Assembly: GCA_028289455.1 (NCBI GenBank)
Contig: JANQPN010000013.1
Span: 1 to 59,588, forward strand
Source of the DNA: Wenzhouxiangellaceae bacterium
GTDB taxonomy: Bacteria > Pseudomonadota > Gammaproteobacteria > Xanthomonadales > Wenzhouxiangellaceae
Reading direction: 5' to 3'
Length of the DNA stretch: 59,588 bases
The notes under the pieces are model-generated. The model was not told where the DNA came from, made no database searches, and saw only the letters and a program-made list of their open reading frames with translations. Both the position numbers and the translations under genes were made by a program. Position 1 is the stretch's first letter. Every line of letters begins with the position of its first letter. Below are positions 35,356-44,865 of this stretch, in pieces.

Positions 35356-36908
35356 GTTGTGCCCTGACATCAGCTTCCGGTCGGCGCACAGTGGCTGATC
35401 TGCTGGCGCTGATTCCTGGTTTTGCTTCAAGCATGCTGCCGGACAGTTTATTGATAAAGCCGATTGCAGATCTGATGACGGATTCACGTCTGGTGTCCAA
35501 TGATGATGTGTTTTTGGCGGTTAAAACGCCATTTGGCAGTGGAGCAGAGTACCTGGAGAATGCATTGTCTCGAGGGGCAGCCTGCTGTCTGGTGGATACC
35601 GATCTGCTGCAGGCATTAGCAGAACTGCAGCCTGAATATCGCCAGCAGGTCATAGCAGTGCCGGAATTATCCGGGCAGATAACCCGGCTGGCAGTAGATT
35701 ATTATGCGGACCCGGCTGCCAGGCTGCCGGTGGTCGGTATCACCGGGACTAATGGTAAAAGCTCCTGCGTACATTTCTTGGCGCAGATGGCCGGCAATGT
35801 ATGGGATACGCCCGGTGGGATGATCGGAACACTGGGCTGGGGGTCTGTAGGGCAATTGCAGGACACCACTCATACCACGCCTGACAATATCAGCCTGCAG
35901 CGTCTGCTGGCTGAGCTGGCGGATCAGCCGGTAAGTCTGGCCGCCATTGAGGTATCTTCGCATGCATTGCAGCAGCAGCGCCCTGCGGGTACCCGCTTTG
36001 CTGTTGCTGCATTTACTAATTTAAGCCAGGATCATTTGGACTACCATGGTGATATGGCTGCCTACCTGCAGGCTAAACAACGTCTGTTTACCGATTATGA
36101 GTTCGGCACTGCGGTGATCGGAATTGATGATCAATACGGGGCCAGACTGGCACAGACGGTAAGAAATATATTGCCGCGAGGCGCTCAGCTGATTACCACC
36201 AGTGCTGCCGGCGGGCAGGCAGATGTCTGTGTGAGGCTGCAGTCATCTGCTGCTTCAGCTAACAACGGACTGTTGATTGAAATTGACAGCCCATGGGGCA
36301 CAGCTGCGATTCAGACGCAGTTACTGGGAGGGTTTAATACTGCAAACCTGGCCACCTGCATTGCCTGCCTGGGCGGTTTGCAGGTTCCATTTGTGCAGAT
36401 CGTTGCTGCGGTCACAGACTTGCAACCGGTGCCTGGGCGGATGCAGTGCGTACCGGGCTCTGATCGGCAACCGCTGGTCATTGTTGATTACGCACATACA
36501 CCGGATGCACTGGACAACGCATTGCGCAGTTGTCGTGAGCATGCCCGGGCGGAATTATGGTGCGTGTTCGGTTGTGGCGGTGACCGTGATCAGGGCAAGC
36601 GCCCGCAGATGGGGCGCATTGCCGAGCAACTGGCGGATCGGCTGATCATAACCAGTGACAATCCCCGAGATGAAGAGCCTGAGAATATCCTGCGCGATAT
36701 TCAGGGTGGTTTACAGCAACCCCAGACAGTAGAACTTGAAGTTGACCGGCAGCGTGCAATTTTTAAGGCAATCCGAAATGCAAAGCTTGAGGATTGCATT
36801 TTGATAGCCGGCCGCGGACACGAACGGACACAGCAGGTTGGCGGACAGAATCTGCCATTCGATGATGTTGCGGTGGCCAGAGAAATTCTGGAGCAACTGT
36901 CATGCTGA
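35352..36908 (+). CDS. murE: UDP-MurNAc-tripeptide synthetase MurE
   Basis: The protein has 518 residues. The ATP-binding motif GTNGKSS (132-138) and the Mur ligase central domain (TTHTTPDNISLQRLL, IEVSSHALQQQR, FTNLSQDHLDYHGD with the carbamylated-Lys region) are clear. DNPR at 436-439 is the signature for meso-diaminopimelate as the added residue, so the organism should have a standard Gram-negative A1gamma peptide. The reaction adds meso-DAP to UDP-MurNAc-L-Ala-D-Glu in the cytoplasm. It overlaps ftsI by four bases and murF by seven. It is slightly longer than E. coli MurE. Confidence 0.98.
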   Translation: MSCALTSASGRRTVADLLALIPGFASSMLPDSLLIKPIADLMTDSRLVSNDDVFLAVKTPFGSGAEYLENALSRGAACCLVDTDLLQALAELQPEYRQQVIAVPELSGQITRLAVDYYADPAARLPVVGITGTNGKSSCVHFLAQMAGNVWDTPGGMIGTLGWGSVGQLQDTTHTTPDNISLQRLLAELADQPVSLAAIEVSSHALQQQRPAGTRFAVAAFTNLSQDHLDYHGDMAAYLQAKQRLFTDYEFGTAVIGIDDQYGARLAQTVRNILPRGAQLITTSAAGGQADVCVRLQSSAASANNGLLIEIDSPWGTAAIQTQLLGGFNTANLATCIACLGGLQVPFVQIVAAVTDLQPVPGRMQCVPGSDRQPLVIVDYAHTPDALDNALRSCREHARAELWCVFGCGGDRDQGKRPQMGRIAEQLADRLIITSDNPRDEEPENILRDIQGGLQQPQTVELEVDRQRAIFKAIRNAKLEDCILIAGRGHERTQQVGGQNLPFDDVAVAREILEQLSC

Positions 36909-38311
36909 GGCTTACCCTGGAAGAAATCGCCCGGCTTACCGATGGTCAGCTGTCCGATGGCTGTCAGCCTGCTCAGCAAGTGCATGGGGTGGCCATCGAC
37001 AGCCGCGCATTACGGCCGGGGATGTTGTTTGCGGCATTCCGGGGAGAGCGGGTAGACGGGCATGACTTTCTATCTGCAGCAGACAAGGCCGGGGCAGCAG
37101 CAGCATTGGTTGAACGTCATGTCGATAACGATTTACCGCAGGTGCTGGTTAGTAATGTCGGTAAAGCTTTGCGGGTGCTGGCAGGGTATTGGCGGCAGCA
37201 GTTTGAAATCCCGATTGTTGGAATTACCGGCAGCAACGGTAAAACCACAGTCAAAGAAATGCTGGCTGCGATTGTGTCAGCAGCAGGCCGCCGCGCCCTG
37301 GTTACCAGTGGCAACCGCAACAATGAGCTGGGGTTGCCGCTAATGCTGCTTGAGCTCAGCAGTGATCACCAGCTGGCAGTATTGGAAATGGGCGCCGGTC
37401 AGCCGGGCGATATTCAATTACTGGCCGAGTTGGCAAAGCCGCAGATCGGTGTGATTACCCATATAGGTCCGGCGCACCTGGAGCGTCTCAAGAACCTGGA
37501 AGGTGTGGCACGCACCAAAGCCGAACTCTTCACCGGCCTGCTCCCAGGTGGTAAGGCAATTTACCCTGTCGCCAGTGAACATGCAGATATATTGCAGCGC
37601 GCTGCCGCTCAGGGGGAAGTGTGTACATTTGGTTCAGACCAGAGCACAGCTGCAGACATGCGCTGGCGTGAGGTTGGCGGAACCCTGCATTTGTCTTCGC
37701 CACAGGCTGAGCTGAGTTGCCGGTTACAGGTGCCCGGCAGGCACAATCGCGACAATGCGGCGGCCGCAGCGGCAGCGGCCCTGGCGCTGCAACTTGATCC
37801 GGACGTGATTGCTACTGGATTGAGCAGCTATCGGGGATATCAGGGACGGTTGCAACGCAAAGCCGGAATGCGCGGTTCAGTGATCATAGATGATACCTAT
37901 AACGCCAACCCAGGATCATTATCGGCGGCATTGCAGTCGCTGGCGGAAACCGATACCGACCGGGAACGCTGGCTGGTGCTGGGTGATATGGGTGAGCTGG
38001 GGCAGCAAAGCTCACAGCTGCACCGGCGGGCCGGTGAGCAGGCCCGCGAGAGTGGTATCAGCCGTCTGTATGTTACCGGTGAATTGAGCCGTCATGCCGT
38101 GGGTGGATTTGGCGCAGGTGCCCAGCATTATCCGGAGAAAAGCGAGCTGATCGAAGCATTGCAGAATCAATTGCATGCGCAAATCAGCCTGCTGGTGAAA
38201 GGCTCGCGCGCCGCGCAGATGGAACAGGTTGTAAATGCGCTGACAGTTGTTGGCGGTAACAGCCATGTGTCTTTGCAGAACGCTTCAAATGAGTTTGGGA
38301 GGGCTGGCTGA
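36902..38311 (+). CDS. murF: UDP-MurNAc-tripeptide-D-Ala-D-Ala ligase MurF
   Basis: The protein has 469 residues. [25 protein letters not shown] is the typical N-terminal domain. The ATP loop is [13 protein letters not shown], followed by [12 protein letters not shown] and the C-terminal [16 protein letters not shown] block, which distinguishes MurF from MurC, D and E. The enzyme adds D-Ala-D-Ala (made by Ddl, encoded in the same run) to finish the cytoplasmic precursor. The start overlaps murE and the stop shares one base with mraY. Confidence 0.98.
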   Translation: MLRLTLEEIARLTDGQLSDGCQPAQQVHGVAIDSRALRPGMLFAAFRGERVDGHDFLSAADKAGAAAALVERHVDNDLPQVLVSNVGKALRVLAGYWRQQFEIPIVGITGSNGKTTVKEMLAAIVSAAGRRALVTSGNRNNELGLPLMLLELSSDHQLAVLEMGAGQPGDIQLLAELAKPQIGVITHIGPAHLERLKNLEGVARTKAELFTGLLPGGKAIYPVASEHADILQRAAAQGEVCTFGSDQSTAADMRWREVGGTLHLSSPQAELSCRLQVPGRHNRDNAAAAAAAALALQLDPDVIATGLSSYRGYQGRLQRKAGMRGSVIIDDTYNANPGSLSAALQSLAETDTDRERWLVLGDMGELGQQSSQLHRRAGEQARESGISRLYVTGELSRHAVGGFGAGAQHYPEKSELIEALQNQLHAQISLLVKGSRAAQMEQVVNALTVVGGNSHVSLQNASNEFGRAG

Positions 38312-39393
38312 TGCTGTACTGGTTAACTGATTTACTGGTTCAATACAATGCTGATTTCAACCTGTTCAGCTATCTGACATTCAGGTCTATTCTGGCTGCG
38401 TTGACCTCGCTGGCATTGTCTTTGACGATTGGCCCGTGGATGATCAGAAATCTCCAGACCCGTCAGCTGGGGCAGCCTATTCGTGACGATGGTCCGCAGT
38501 CACATTTAAGCAAGGCCGGCACCCCAACCATGGGTGGCGTGCTGATTTTATTCACCATGATTTTATCCGTGCTGCTGTGGGGCGATTTAAGCAATGCCTA
38601 TGTTTGGCTGGTAGTACTGGTTGCGATTGGTTTCGGGCTGATCGGCTGGCTGGATGACTATCGCAAGCTGGTTTTGAAAAACAGCCGGGGATTACCGGCG
38701 CGCTGGAAGTATCTGGCGCAATCGGTGCTGGGTCTGGGTGTGGCCTACTATTTGTATCAGAATGCCACGCTGGCCGAGCAGACCATGCTGCTGATTCCTT
38801 TCTTTAAAGGATTATGGCTGCCTCTGGGCATTGGGTTTATTTTCTGGGCCTACCTGATGGTTGTTGGGTTCAGTAATGCCGTGAACCTGACCGATGGGCT
38901 TGATGGACTGGCGATTATGCCGTCGGTGCTGGTTGCCAGTGCGATGGGGATTTTTGCCTATGCAACAGGCAACGTTGTGTTTGCCGATTATCTGGGCATT
39001 CCTTATATCGCTGGTGCCGGTGAGCTGGCAATTTTCTGTGCCGCGCTGGCCGGTGCCGGCCTCGGCTTCTTATGGTTCAACACTTATCCGGCACAGGTGT
39101 TCATGGGCGATATCGGTGCCTTATCGATTGGCGCGGCATTAGCCACGGTGGCGTTGATAGTCAGACATGAACTGGCTTTTATTCTGATGAGTGGCCTGTT
39201 TGTGATTGAAACTGTATCGGTGATTATTCAGGTTGCTTCATTCAAGCTGACGGGCAAGCGGGTATTCCGGATGGCGCCGATTCATCACCATTTTGAACTT
39301 AAAGGCTGGCCTGAGCCGCGTGTAATTGTCCGGTTCTGGATTATTTCCGTGGTGCTGGTGCTGTTAAGTCTGGCGACGCTGAAGGTGCGCTGA
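38311..39393 (+). CDS. mraY: Phospho-MurNAc-pentapeptide translocase MraY
   Basis: The protein has 360 residues with about ten transmembrane helices. Motifs are [21 protein letters not shown] (catalytic Asp-Asp region), [13 protein letters not shown] and [17 protein letters not shown]. It transfers phospho-MurNAc-pentapeptide to undecaprenyl phosphate to make lipid I at the inner membrane. In most gammaproteobacteria murD follows, but here ftsW starts at the last base of the mraY stop codon (TGATG). Confidence 0.98.
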   Translation: MLYWLTDLLVQYNADFNLFSYLTFRSILAALTSLALSLTIGPWMIRNLQTRQLGQPIRDDGPQSHLSKAGTPTMGGVLILFTMILSVLLWGDLSNAYVWLVVLVAIGFGLIGWLDDYRKLVLKNSRGLPARWKYLAQSVLGLGVAYYLYQNATLAEQTMLLIPFFKGLWLPLGIGFIFWAYLMVVGFSNAVNLTDGLDGLAIMPSVLVASAMGIFAYATGNVVFADYLGIPYIAGAGELAIFCAALAGAGLGFLWFNTYPAQVFMGDIGALSIGAALATVALIVRHELAFILMSGLFVIETVSVIIQVASFKLTGKRVFRMAPIHHHFELKGWPEPRVIVRFWIISVVLVLLSLATLKVR

Positions 39394-40601
39394 TGGCAGC
39401 AAGGATGCAGGCACATCGCTGGCAGGATAGGGTGCGACAACTGCGCGCCGATAAGGCGGTACTGTTGCCGGCCATGCTGCTGGCTTTGCTTGGGCTGGTG
39501 ATGGTCGGCTCTGCATCCGGTGCAATTGCGGTCGATCATGGGGTCAGTCCTTATTACTATCTGATACGGCACAGCATATTCCTCGCAGGAGGTGTATTGC
39601 TGGGCATGATCTTCCTGCGACTGCCAATCAGCTGGCTGCACAAGAGCAGCCGGGCAATGCTGTTATTGATGGTGCTGGTAATACTGATGCCGCTGGTGCC
39701 TGGATTGGGTGCAGAAGTCAACGGCAGCAGCCGTTGGATCAACCTCGGTATTTCGCGCTTTCAGGTAGTCGAGGTGGTCAAGCTGATGCTCATCATTTAT
39801 CTGGCCGGATACCTGGAGCAACGCGCCAATCAGCTACCGCACAGATTTTTTGAGACATTGAAACCGCTGGGCCTGGTGGCTTTGTTGTCGGTTATCCTGT
39901 TGGCGCAGCCCGATCTGGGCAGCGCTATGGTGCTGGCGGCAATTACGGTTGGGTTGCTGTTCCTGGCCGGAGCAGCCTGGCGTTATCTGTTTCTGCTGTT
40001 GATGGCAGCCACACCGATGTTCGGTTATGCAGCACTGGAACCTTATCGGCTGAGGCGCATAGTCAGTTTCCTGGACCCATGGGCTGATGTGAATGGCAGT
40101 GGCTTCCAGCTGGCACAGGCATTGATCGCCATTGGTCGCGGTGAATTGTTCGGCGTCGGCCTTGGTGCCAGTGTACAGAAGCTTTTTTATCTCCCGGAAG
40201 CCCATACGGATTTTATTTTCGCTGTTATGGCCGAAGAGCTGGGCTTGATCGGCGTGTTATGTGTTATTGCGCTGTATTTTGCACTTACCACAAGAATACT
40301 GCTGATCGGACTGCAGGCGCATCGTGAAGCACAGCCGTTTGCCGGATTTGTATGCTGGGGAATCGGCTTGTGGCTGGCCATGCAGGCATTGATCAACATG
40401 GGTGTGAATCTGGGCGTATTACCGACCAAGGGATTGACGCTGCCATTGATCAGTTCCGGTGGCAGCAGCCTGCTGATGACCTGCGTGGCAATTGCGATTG
40501 TCGTCCGCATCAAGCTTGAACTGGATCGTGCCCGACTGGGGCGGCCGCAAACTCGCGGCAATACCAGGCGGCGGGATTGTTCGGTGGGGTCAATGGCATG
40601 A
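39393..40601 (+). CDS. ftsW: Septal peptidoglycan glycosyltransferase FtsW
   Basis: The protein has 402 residues and ten predicted membrane helices of the SEDS family. Typical blocks are INGSSRWINLG-like 'VNGSSRWINLGISRFQ', QPDLGSAMV, YRLRRIVSFLDPWAD, GSGFQLAQALIAIGRGELFGVGLGASVQK and PEAHTDFIFAVMAEELG. FtsW polymerises glycan at the septum with FtsI. Its start is fused to the mraY stop, with no room for murD. It overlaps murG by four bases. Confidence 0.97.
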   Translation: MAARMQAHRWQDRVRQLRADKAVLLPAMLLALLGLVMVGSASGAIAVDHGVSPYYYLIRHSIFLAGGVLLGMIFLRLPISWLHKSSRAMLLLMVLVILMPLVPGLGAEVNGSSRWINLGISRFQVVEVVKLMLIIYLAGYLEQRANQLPHRFFETLKPLGLVALLSVILLAQPDLGSAMVLAAITVGLLFLAGAAWRYLFLLLMAATPMFGYAALEPYRLRRIVSFLDPWADVNGSGFQLAQALIAIGRGELFGVGLGASVQKLFYLPEAHTDFIFAVMAEELGLIGVLCVIALYFALTTRILLIGLQAHREAQPFAGFVCWGIGLWLAMQALINMGVNLGVLPTKGLTLPLISSGGSSLLMTCVAIAIVVRIKLELDRARLGRPQTRGNTRRRDCSVGSMA

Positions 40602-41707
40602 ATATTTCCGACCGTATGCGTGATTTTGTACCCAAGCACGTCGCAATACTTGCCGGCGGTACCGGTGGGCATATCATGCCGGGGCTGGCAGTGGCTGATG
40701 AACTGGCAGCCAGGGGTCACCGGGTGTCATGGCTGGGCAGCAGTGGGGGCATGGAGGCGCAGCTGGTACCGCAGCGGGGTTACTGGTTCCACGGTCTGGG
40801 TATTAAAAGCCTTAGAGGCAAAGGACTAGCTCGCTGGGCAGCGATGCCCTGGGTGCTGACTCAAAGTGTGCTGGCAGCACGCAAGTTATTGAAAGATCTG
40901 CAGCCGGGCAGTGTATTGAGCATGGGCGGATTTGCCGCCGGGCCGGGCGGTCTGGCAGCGCGCAGCCTGGGGTTGCCGTTGATCGTACACGAACAGAACC
41001 GTCATCCAGGTTTAACCAACAGAGTGTTGGCGAGAGTCGCACAAGTGGTCTGTCAGGGTTTTGCTGACAGCTTCCCGGGAAAGTTGAAGGCATTGACTGT
41101 AGGTAATCCGGTACGTGAGTCCTGTTTGCAGCAGCCGGAACCTGAGCTTCGTTATGGTACGCGCAGCGGAACACCGCTAAACGTGCTGGTATTGGGCGGC
41201 AGTCAGGGCGCGCGTGCGTTGAACATATATCTGCCGATGCTGCTGAGTAAACTGACCGGATGCGAGTTGAATATCCGCCACCAGTGTGGCGCCCGGCGTG
41301 AAGCCGAGTGCCGGGCCGCATATCAGCAGGCCGGGCTCGAGCCCAGTATTGAAAAGTTTATTGATGATATGGCTGCAGCTTATGCCTGGGCCGATATCGT
41401 GATTGCGCGTGCAGGTGCCATGACAGTCAGCGAATTGGCGGCAGTCGGTGTTGCCAGTCTACTGGTACCTTTTCCGCATGCAGTTGATGATCATCAGACG
41501 GCCAATGCCAGGGTATTGGAGTCAGCTGGGGGCGCAGTAATCATGACAGATGCCCAACTGCAGTCACCAGACAGCATTGAATTACTGAATGGTTTGTTAT
41601 CTGACCGCGGGCGCCTGTTAAGCATGGCGCAGGCGGCACAGCAACAGCACCCACAACAGTCGGCGCGGCAACTGGCAGATTTATGTCTGCAGGCAGGTGC
41701 CGCATGA
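40598..41707 (+). CDS. murG: Lipid II synthase MurG
   Basis: The start is taken as ATG 40598, which overlaps the ftsW stop as ATGA like most junctions in this run; an upstream in-frame ATG at 40577 lies inside ftsW. The 369-residue product has GGTGGHIMPGLAVADEL, EQNRHPGLTNRVLA, LVLGGSQGARALN and the sugar-nucleotide site around VIARAGAMTVSELAAVGV. It adds GlcNAc to lipid I on the inner face of the membrane. Confidence 0.97.
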   Translation: MNISDRMRDFVPKHVAILAGGTGGHIMPGLAVADELAARGHRVSWLGSSGGMEAQLVPQRGYWFHGLGIKSLRGKGLARWAAMPWVLTQSVLAARKLLKDLQPGSVLSMGGFAAGPGGLAARSLGLPLIVHEQNRHPGLTNRVLARVAQVVCQGFADSFPGKLKALTVGNPVRESCLQQPEPELRYGTRSGTPLNVLVLGGSQGARALNIYLPMLLSKLTGCELNIRHQCGARREAECRAAYQQAGLEPSIEKFIDDMAAAYAWADIVIARAGAMTVSELAAVGVASLLVPFPHAVDDHQTANARVLESAGGAVIMTDAQLQSPDSIELLNGLLSDRGRLLSMAQAAQQQHPQQSARQLADLCLQAGAA

Positions 41708-43125
41708 GACGTATGCCTATTCCCGGTTCCAGCCTGATGCGGCGTATTCGCGGGGTACACCTGGTAGGCATCGGCGGCAGCGGTATGAGCGGTATCGCGG
41801 AAGTGCTGATCAACCTGGGTTTTGTCGTTAGCGGTTCAGATATGCGGGCAAGCCCGGTAACCGAGCATCTACAGCAGCTGGGTGCAAAAGTATTTATTGG
41901 GCATTCCGCAGAAAACATCAGGAATGCTGATGTGCTGGTGGTATCAACGGCAGTACCGCATGATAATCCCGAATTACAGGCAGCCCATGTGCGCCGTGTG
42001 CCGGTGGTCAGGCGGGCTGAAATGCTGGCTGAATTAATGCGTTTCCGGGAAGGTATTGCGGTTGCCGGTACTCATGGAAAAACCACCACAACCAGTCTGA
42101 CTGCGAGCCTGCTGGCTGAAGGCGGATTGGATCCTACTTTTATTATCGGCGGGCTGGTAAATGCCTTCGGCAGTCACGCCCGCCTGGGCGAAGGGCAGTA
42201 TCTGGTAGCCGAAGCAGACGAAAGCGATGGTTCTTTTTTGTTACTGCAGCCGGTGATTGCCGTAGTGACCAATATCGACCGGGATCACCTGGAAAATTAC
42301 GACAACAGTTTCGCCCGGTTAAGGCTGGCATTTTTGGAGTTTCTCCATCACCTGCCGTTCTATGGCCAGGCCATTTTATGTACCGATGATGCTGAAGTTG
42401 CCCGCCTGGTGCCGGATGTGGCGCGCTCGGTAGTGACTTATGGATTAAATGAGAGCGCCGACATCCGTGCCCGGAACCTGCAGCAGCAGGGTGGACGAAT
42501 GGCGTTTGAACTGTGCTTGCCGGATCAGGACAGCATCCCCATGGAATTGAATCTGCCTGGTGTTCACAATGTCCGTAATGCGCTCGGAGCCATTGCGGTG
42601 GCACTGGAGCTGGGCATAGGCAGTGACCACATCCAGCGTTGTTTGAGCGGCTTTGATGGTATCCGGCGGCGATTTGCGATGGTTGGCGAAGCGCCTGCCG
42701 GAGACGGGCATGCATTAATCTATGAAGACTACGGTCACCATCCTACCGAGCTCGCAGCCACTCTGCAGGCGGCCCGTGAAGGCTGGCCCGGACGCCGGCT
42801 GGTCGCTGTATTTCAGCCCCATCGATATACCCGTACACAGGCTTTGTTCGATGATTTTGCCGGGGTTTTAAGCGGTGCCTCGGATGTGCTGGTGATTACC
42901 GATGTCTATCCTGCGGGAGAGGATCCGCTGGATGGTGTCAACAGCGCACGGCTGTGCCAGGCAATCCGTGCACGTGGTAAAAGCGAACCCATTCTCATCC
43001 CCGGTTTGGACGAGCTCGGTTATGAACTGCCGGCGCTGCTGCAGGCCGATGATCTGGTGCTGCTGCTTGGAGCTGGAGATATTGGGCGGATCGGGCCAAC
43101 TTTATGCCAGGAGGCTGCGATATGA
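41704..43125 (+). CDS. murC: UDP-MurNAc-L-alanine ligase MurC
   Basis: The start at ATG 41704 gives the common ATGA overlap with murG. The 473-residue protein starts with a Rossmann-like GIGGSGMSGIAEVL, then the ATP loop GTHGKTTTTSLTASLL, EADESDGSFLLL, TNIDRDHLENY and VFQPHRYTRTQALFDDF near the C-terminus. It adds L-Ala to UDP-MurNAc. GTHGKTT is the MurC form of the motif, separating it from the MurD, MurE and MurF ligases. Confidence 0.97.
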   Translation: MRRMPIPGSSLMRRIRGVHLVGIGGSGMSGIAEVLINLGFVVSGSDMRASPVTEHLQQLGAKVFIGHSAENIRNADVLVVSTAVPHDNPELQAAHVRRVPVVRRAEMLAELMRFREGIAVAGTHGKTTTTSLTASLLAEGGLDPTFIIGGLVNAFGSHARLGEGQYLVAEADESDGSFLLLQPVIAVVTNIDRDHLENYDNSFARLRLAFLEFLHHLPFYGQAILCTDDAEVARLVPDVARSVVTYGLNESADIRARNLQQQGGRMAFELCLPDQDSIPMELNLPGVHNVRNALGAIAVALELGIGSDHIQRCLSGFDGIRRRFAMVGEAPAGDGHALIYEDYGHHPTELAATLQAAREGWPGRRLVAVFQPHRYTRTQALFDDFAGVLSGASDVLVITDVYPAGEDPLDGVNSARLCQAIRARGKSEPILIPGLDELGYELPALLQADDLVLLLGAGDIGRIGPTLCQEAAI

Positions 43126-44084
43126 AGCCGGCCTGTTTGAACCATCTGGTAAGCGACGCTGCTGAATTCGGTCGGGTGGCTGTGCTGTATGGGGGCGATT
43201 CGGCTGAGCGGGAAGTTTCGCTAGACAGTGGCGCTGCAGTATTGTCTGCATTGCAACAGCAGGGTATTGATGCAACCGGTGTGGATGGCATTCCGGCATT
43301 GCTGACGGCGATTGGTGAAGGCAGTGTTGACCGGGTGTTCAATGTACTGCACGGTGCAGGCGGGGAAGATGGTGTGCTGCAGGGGCTGCTGGAAGCATGT
43401 CATATACCGGTAACCGGTAGCGGAGTGCTTGGTTCCGCGCTGGCTATGGACAAAATCCGCAGCAAACAGATCTGGCGACAACTGAACATGCCGACAGCAG
43501 ATTTTATCGCGGTGAAAAGTGGCCGGGAACTGCACACCGATCAGTTACAACTGGTGCAGCAATGGCTGCCGGTAGTTGTTAAGCCGAATGAACAGGGTTC
43601 TACCGTCGGCATCAGTATTGTGCGCTCATTGGAAGAGCTGCCACAGGCGCTTGCCGAGGCAGGCGACTACGACAGCAGTCTGATTATCGAAGCATATATT
43701 GAAGGTGATGACTACACCGTTGCGTTCGTGCAGCAGTCGGTATTTCCGAGTTTGAGAATCCGTCCGCAAGACGGCTTTTATGATTACCATTCGAAGTATC
43801 AAAGCAATACCACCCGTTATGACACCAATACACTGAGTGACGATCAGGAAGCGGAAATACGACGGTTGACCTGTGATGCCAGTCTGGCGGTTGGTGTCAG
43901 TGGCTGGGGGCGGGCGGATTTTATGCGTGACCGGGACGGCAACAACTGGCTGTTGGAAGTCAATACGGTGCCCGGTATGACCAGCCACAGCCTGGTACCC
44001 AAAGCCGCGCAGGCGGATGGCTGTAATTATGACCAGCTGGTCTGGGCAATCCTGGAAACATCGATACAGGAGCAGGCGAAATGA
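43122..44084 (+). CDS. ddl: D-alanine-D-alanine ligase
   Basis: The start at ATG 43122 overlaps the murC stop by four bases. The 320-residue product is an ATP-grasp enzyme: VAVLYGGDSAEREVSLDSG, VLHGAGGEDGVLQGLLE, VTGSGVLGSALAMDK, KPNEQGSTVGISIV and WGRADFMRDRDGNNWLLEVNTVPGM. The HGxGGEDG loop reads HGAGGEDG, close to the HG.xGEDG norm. It makes the D-Ala-D-Ala dipeptide used by MurF. It overlaps ftsQ by four bases. Confidence 0.97.
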   Translation: MKPACLNHLVSDAAEFGRVAVLYGGDSAEREVSLDSGAAVLSALQQQGIDATGVDGIPALLTAIGEGSVDRVFNVLHGAGGEDGVLQGLLEACHIPVTGSGVLGSALAMDKIRSKQIWRQLNMPTADFIAVKSGRELHTDQLQLVQQWLPVVVKPNEQGSTVGISIVRSLEELPQALAEAGDYDSSLIIEAYIEGDDYTVAFVQQSVFPSLRIRPQDGFYDYHSKYQSNTTRYDTNTLSDDQEAEIRRLTCDASLAVGVSGWGRADFMRDRDGNNWLLEVNTVPGMTSHSLVPKAAQADGCNYDQLVWAILETSIQEQAK

Positions 44085-44863
44085 CCCAGCCGGCAGCAAC
44101 ATCCGAAAGTCGCGTGCACGGGTTGCTGTGGTGGTGCATCGTGTTGATCAGTCTTGGGTTGCTGGTCACCTGGCTGGGCCTGGGCTGGATTGCCGGCGAT
44201 CGCTGGCCTATTCAGTGGGTGGTTATCAATGGGCCCGGGGAGCGTGTTAGCGATGATCAGGTGCGCGGTCGGTTGCTGGATCAGCTTAACGGCGGGTTTT
44301 TTGCCCTGGATATGGCGGCGCTGACGGCCAGTGTTAATGAATTGAACTGGGTCGCCAATGCCGAACTGCGGCGGGAATGGCCGGATACACTGCATGTCAC
44401 CATTCAGGAACATCACCCTGTGGCTTACTGGGGTGAACATCAGCTGCTCAGCGACCGCGGCCAACTGTTCGCTGATGCAGGTAATACCCGCATACAGGGG
44501 CTGCCGACATTGAACGGCCCTGATGAACAGCGTGAGAGGGTCATCCGCAATTGGTTGGACTGGCGTCAAAAAGCTGCTGCACGCGGATTGCGGCTGACCG
44601 AACTCAGCCTGTCGGCGCGCGGCAGCTGGCAAGTGGTATTTGATGAGAATCTGCAGGTTGAGCTTGGGCGTGAGCACCAGCAGCAGCGCCTGGACAGAAT
44701 GCTGCAGGTGTGGCCGGAACTGGCAAGTGGTGATAGGCCATCAATAATTGATATGCGATACAGCAATGGCCTGGTATTGGTTAATGAAACAGAACAGACA
44801 GTTGCCGGATCGCCACTCGCGGTTGAGCAGACAACTGCACAGTTGGCTGTGGATAGAGGTTAA
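44081..44863 (+). CDS. ftsQ: Cell division protein FtsQ
   Basis: The protein has 260 residues. A short cytoplasmic tail is followed by one transmembrane helix (about 16-38), a POTRA domain starting IQWVVINGPGERVSDDQVRGR and ending VTIQEHHPVAYWG, and a beta domain. FtsQ holds FtsB and FtsL at the septum. The identity is supported by position between ddl and ftsA. The gap to ftsA is only two bases. Confidence 0.95.
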   Translation: MTQPAATSESRVHGLLWWCIVLISLGLLVTWLGLGWIAGDRWPIQWVVINGPGERVSDDQVRGRLLDQLNGGFFALDMAALTASVNELNWVANAELRREWPDTLHVTIQEHHPVAYWGEHQLLSDRGQLFADAGNTRIQGLPTLNGPDEQRERVIRNWLDWRQKAAARGLRLTELSLSARGSWQVVFDENLQVELGREHQQQRLDRMLQVWPELASGDRPSIIDMRYSNGLVLVNETEQTVAGSPLAVEQTTAQLAVDRG

Positions 44864-44865
44864 AC

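Noticed and set aside
35352..38311. One of the two Mur ligases after ftsI could be murD
   Set aside because: The first has the DAP-specific DNPR motif of MurE and the second has the N-terminal and C-terminal blocks of MurF; neither fits MurD.
42143..42715. 190-codon minus-strand frame in murC
   Set aside because: It is Cys/Pro/Arg-rich shadow sequence opposite a fully recognised Mur ligase.
44027..44677. 216-codon minus-strand frame over ftsQ
   Set aside because: It has no recognisable motif, and ftsQ is supported by topology, POTRA domain and position.
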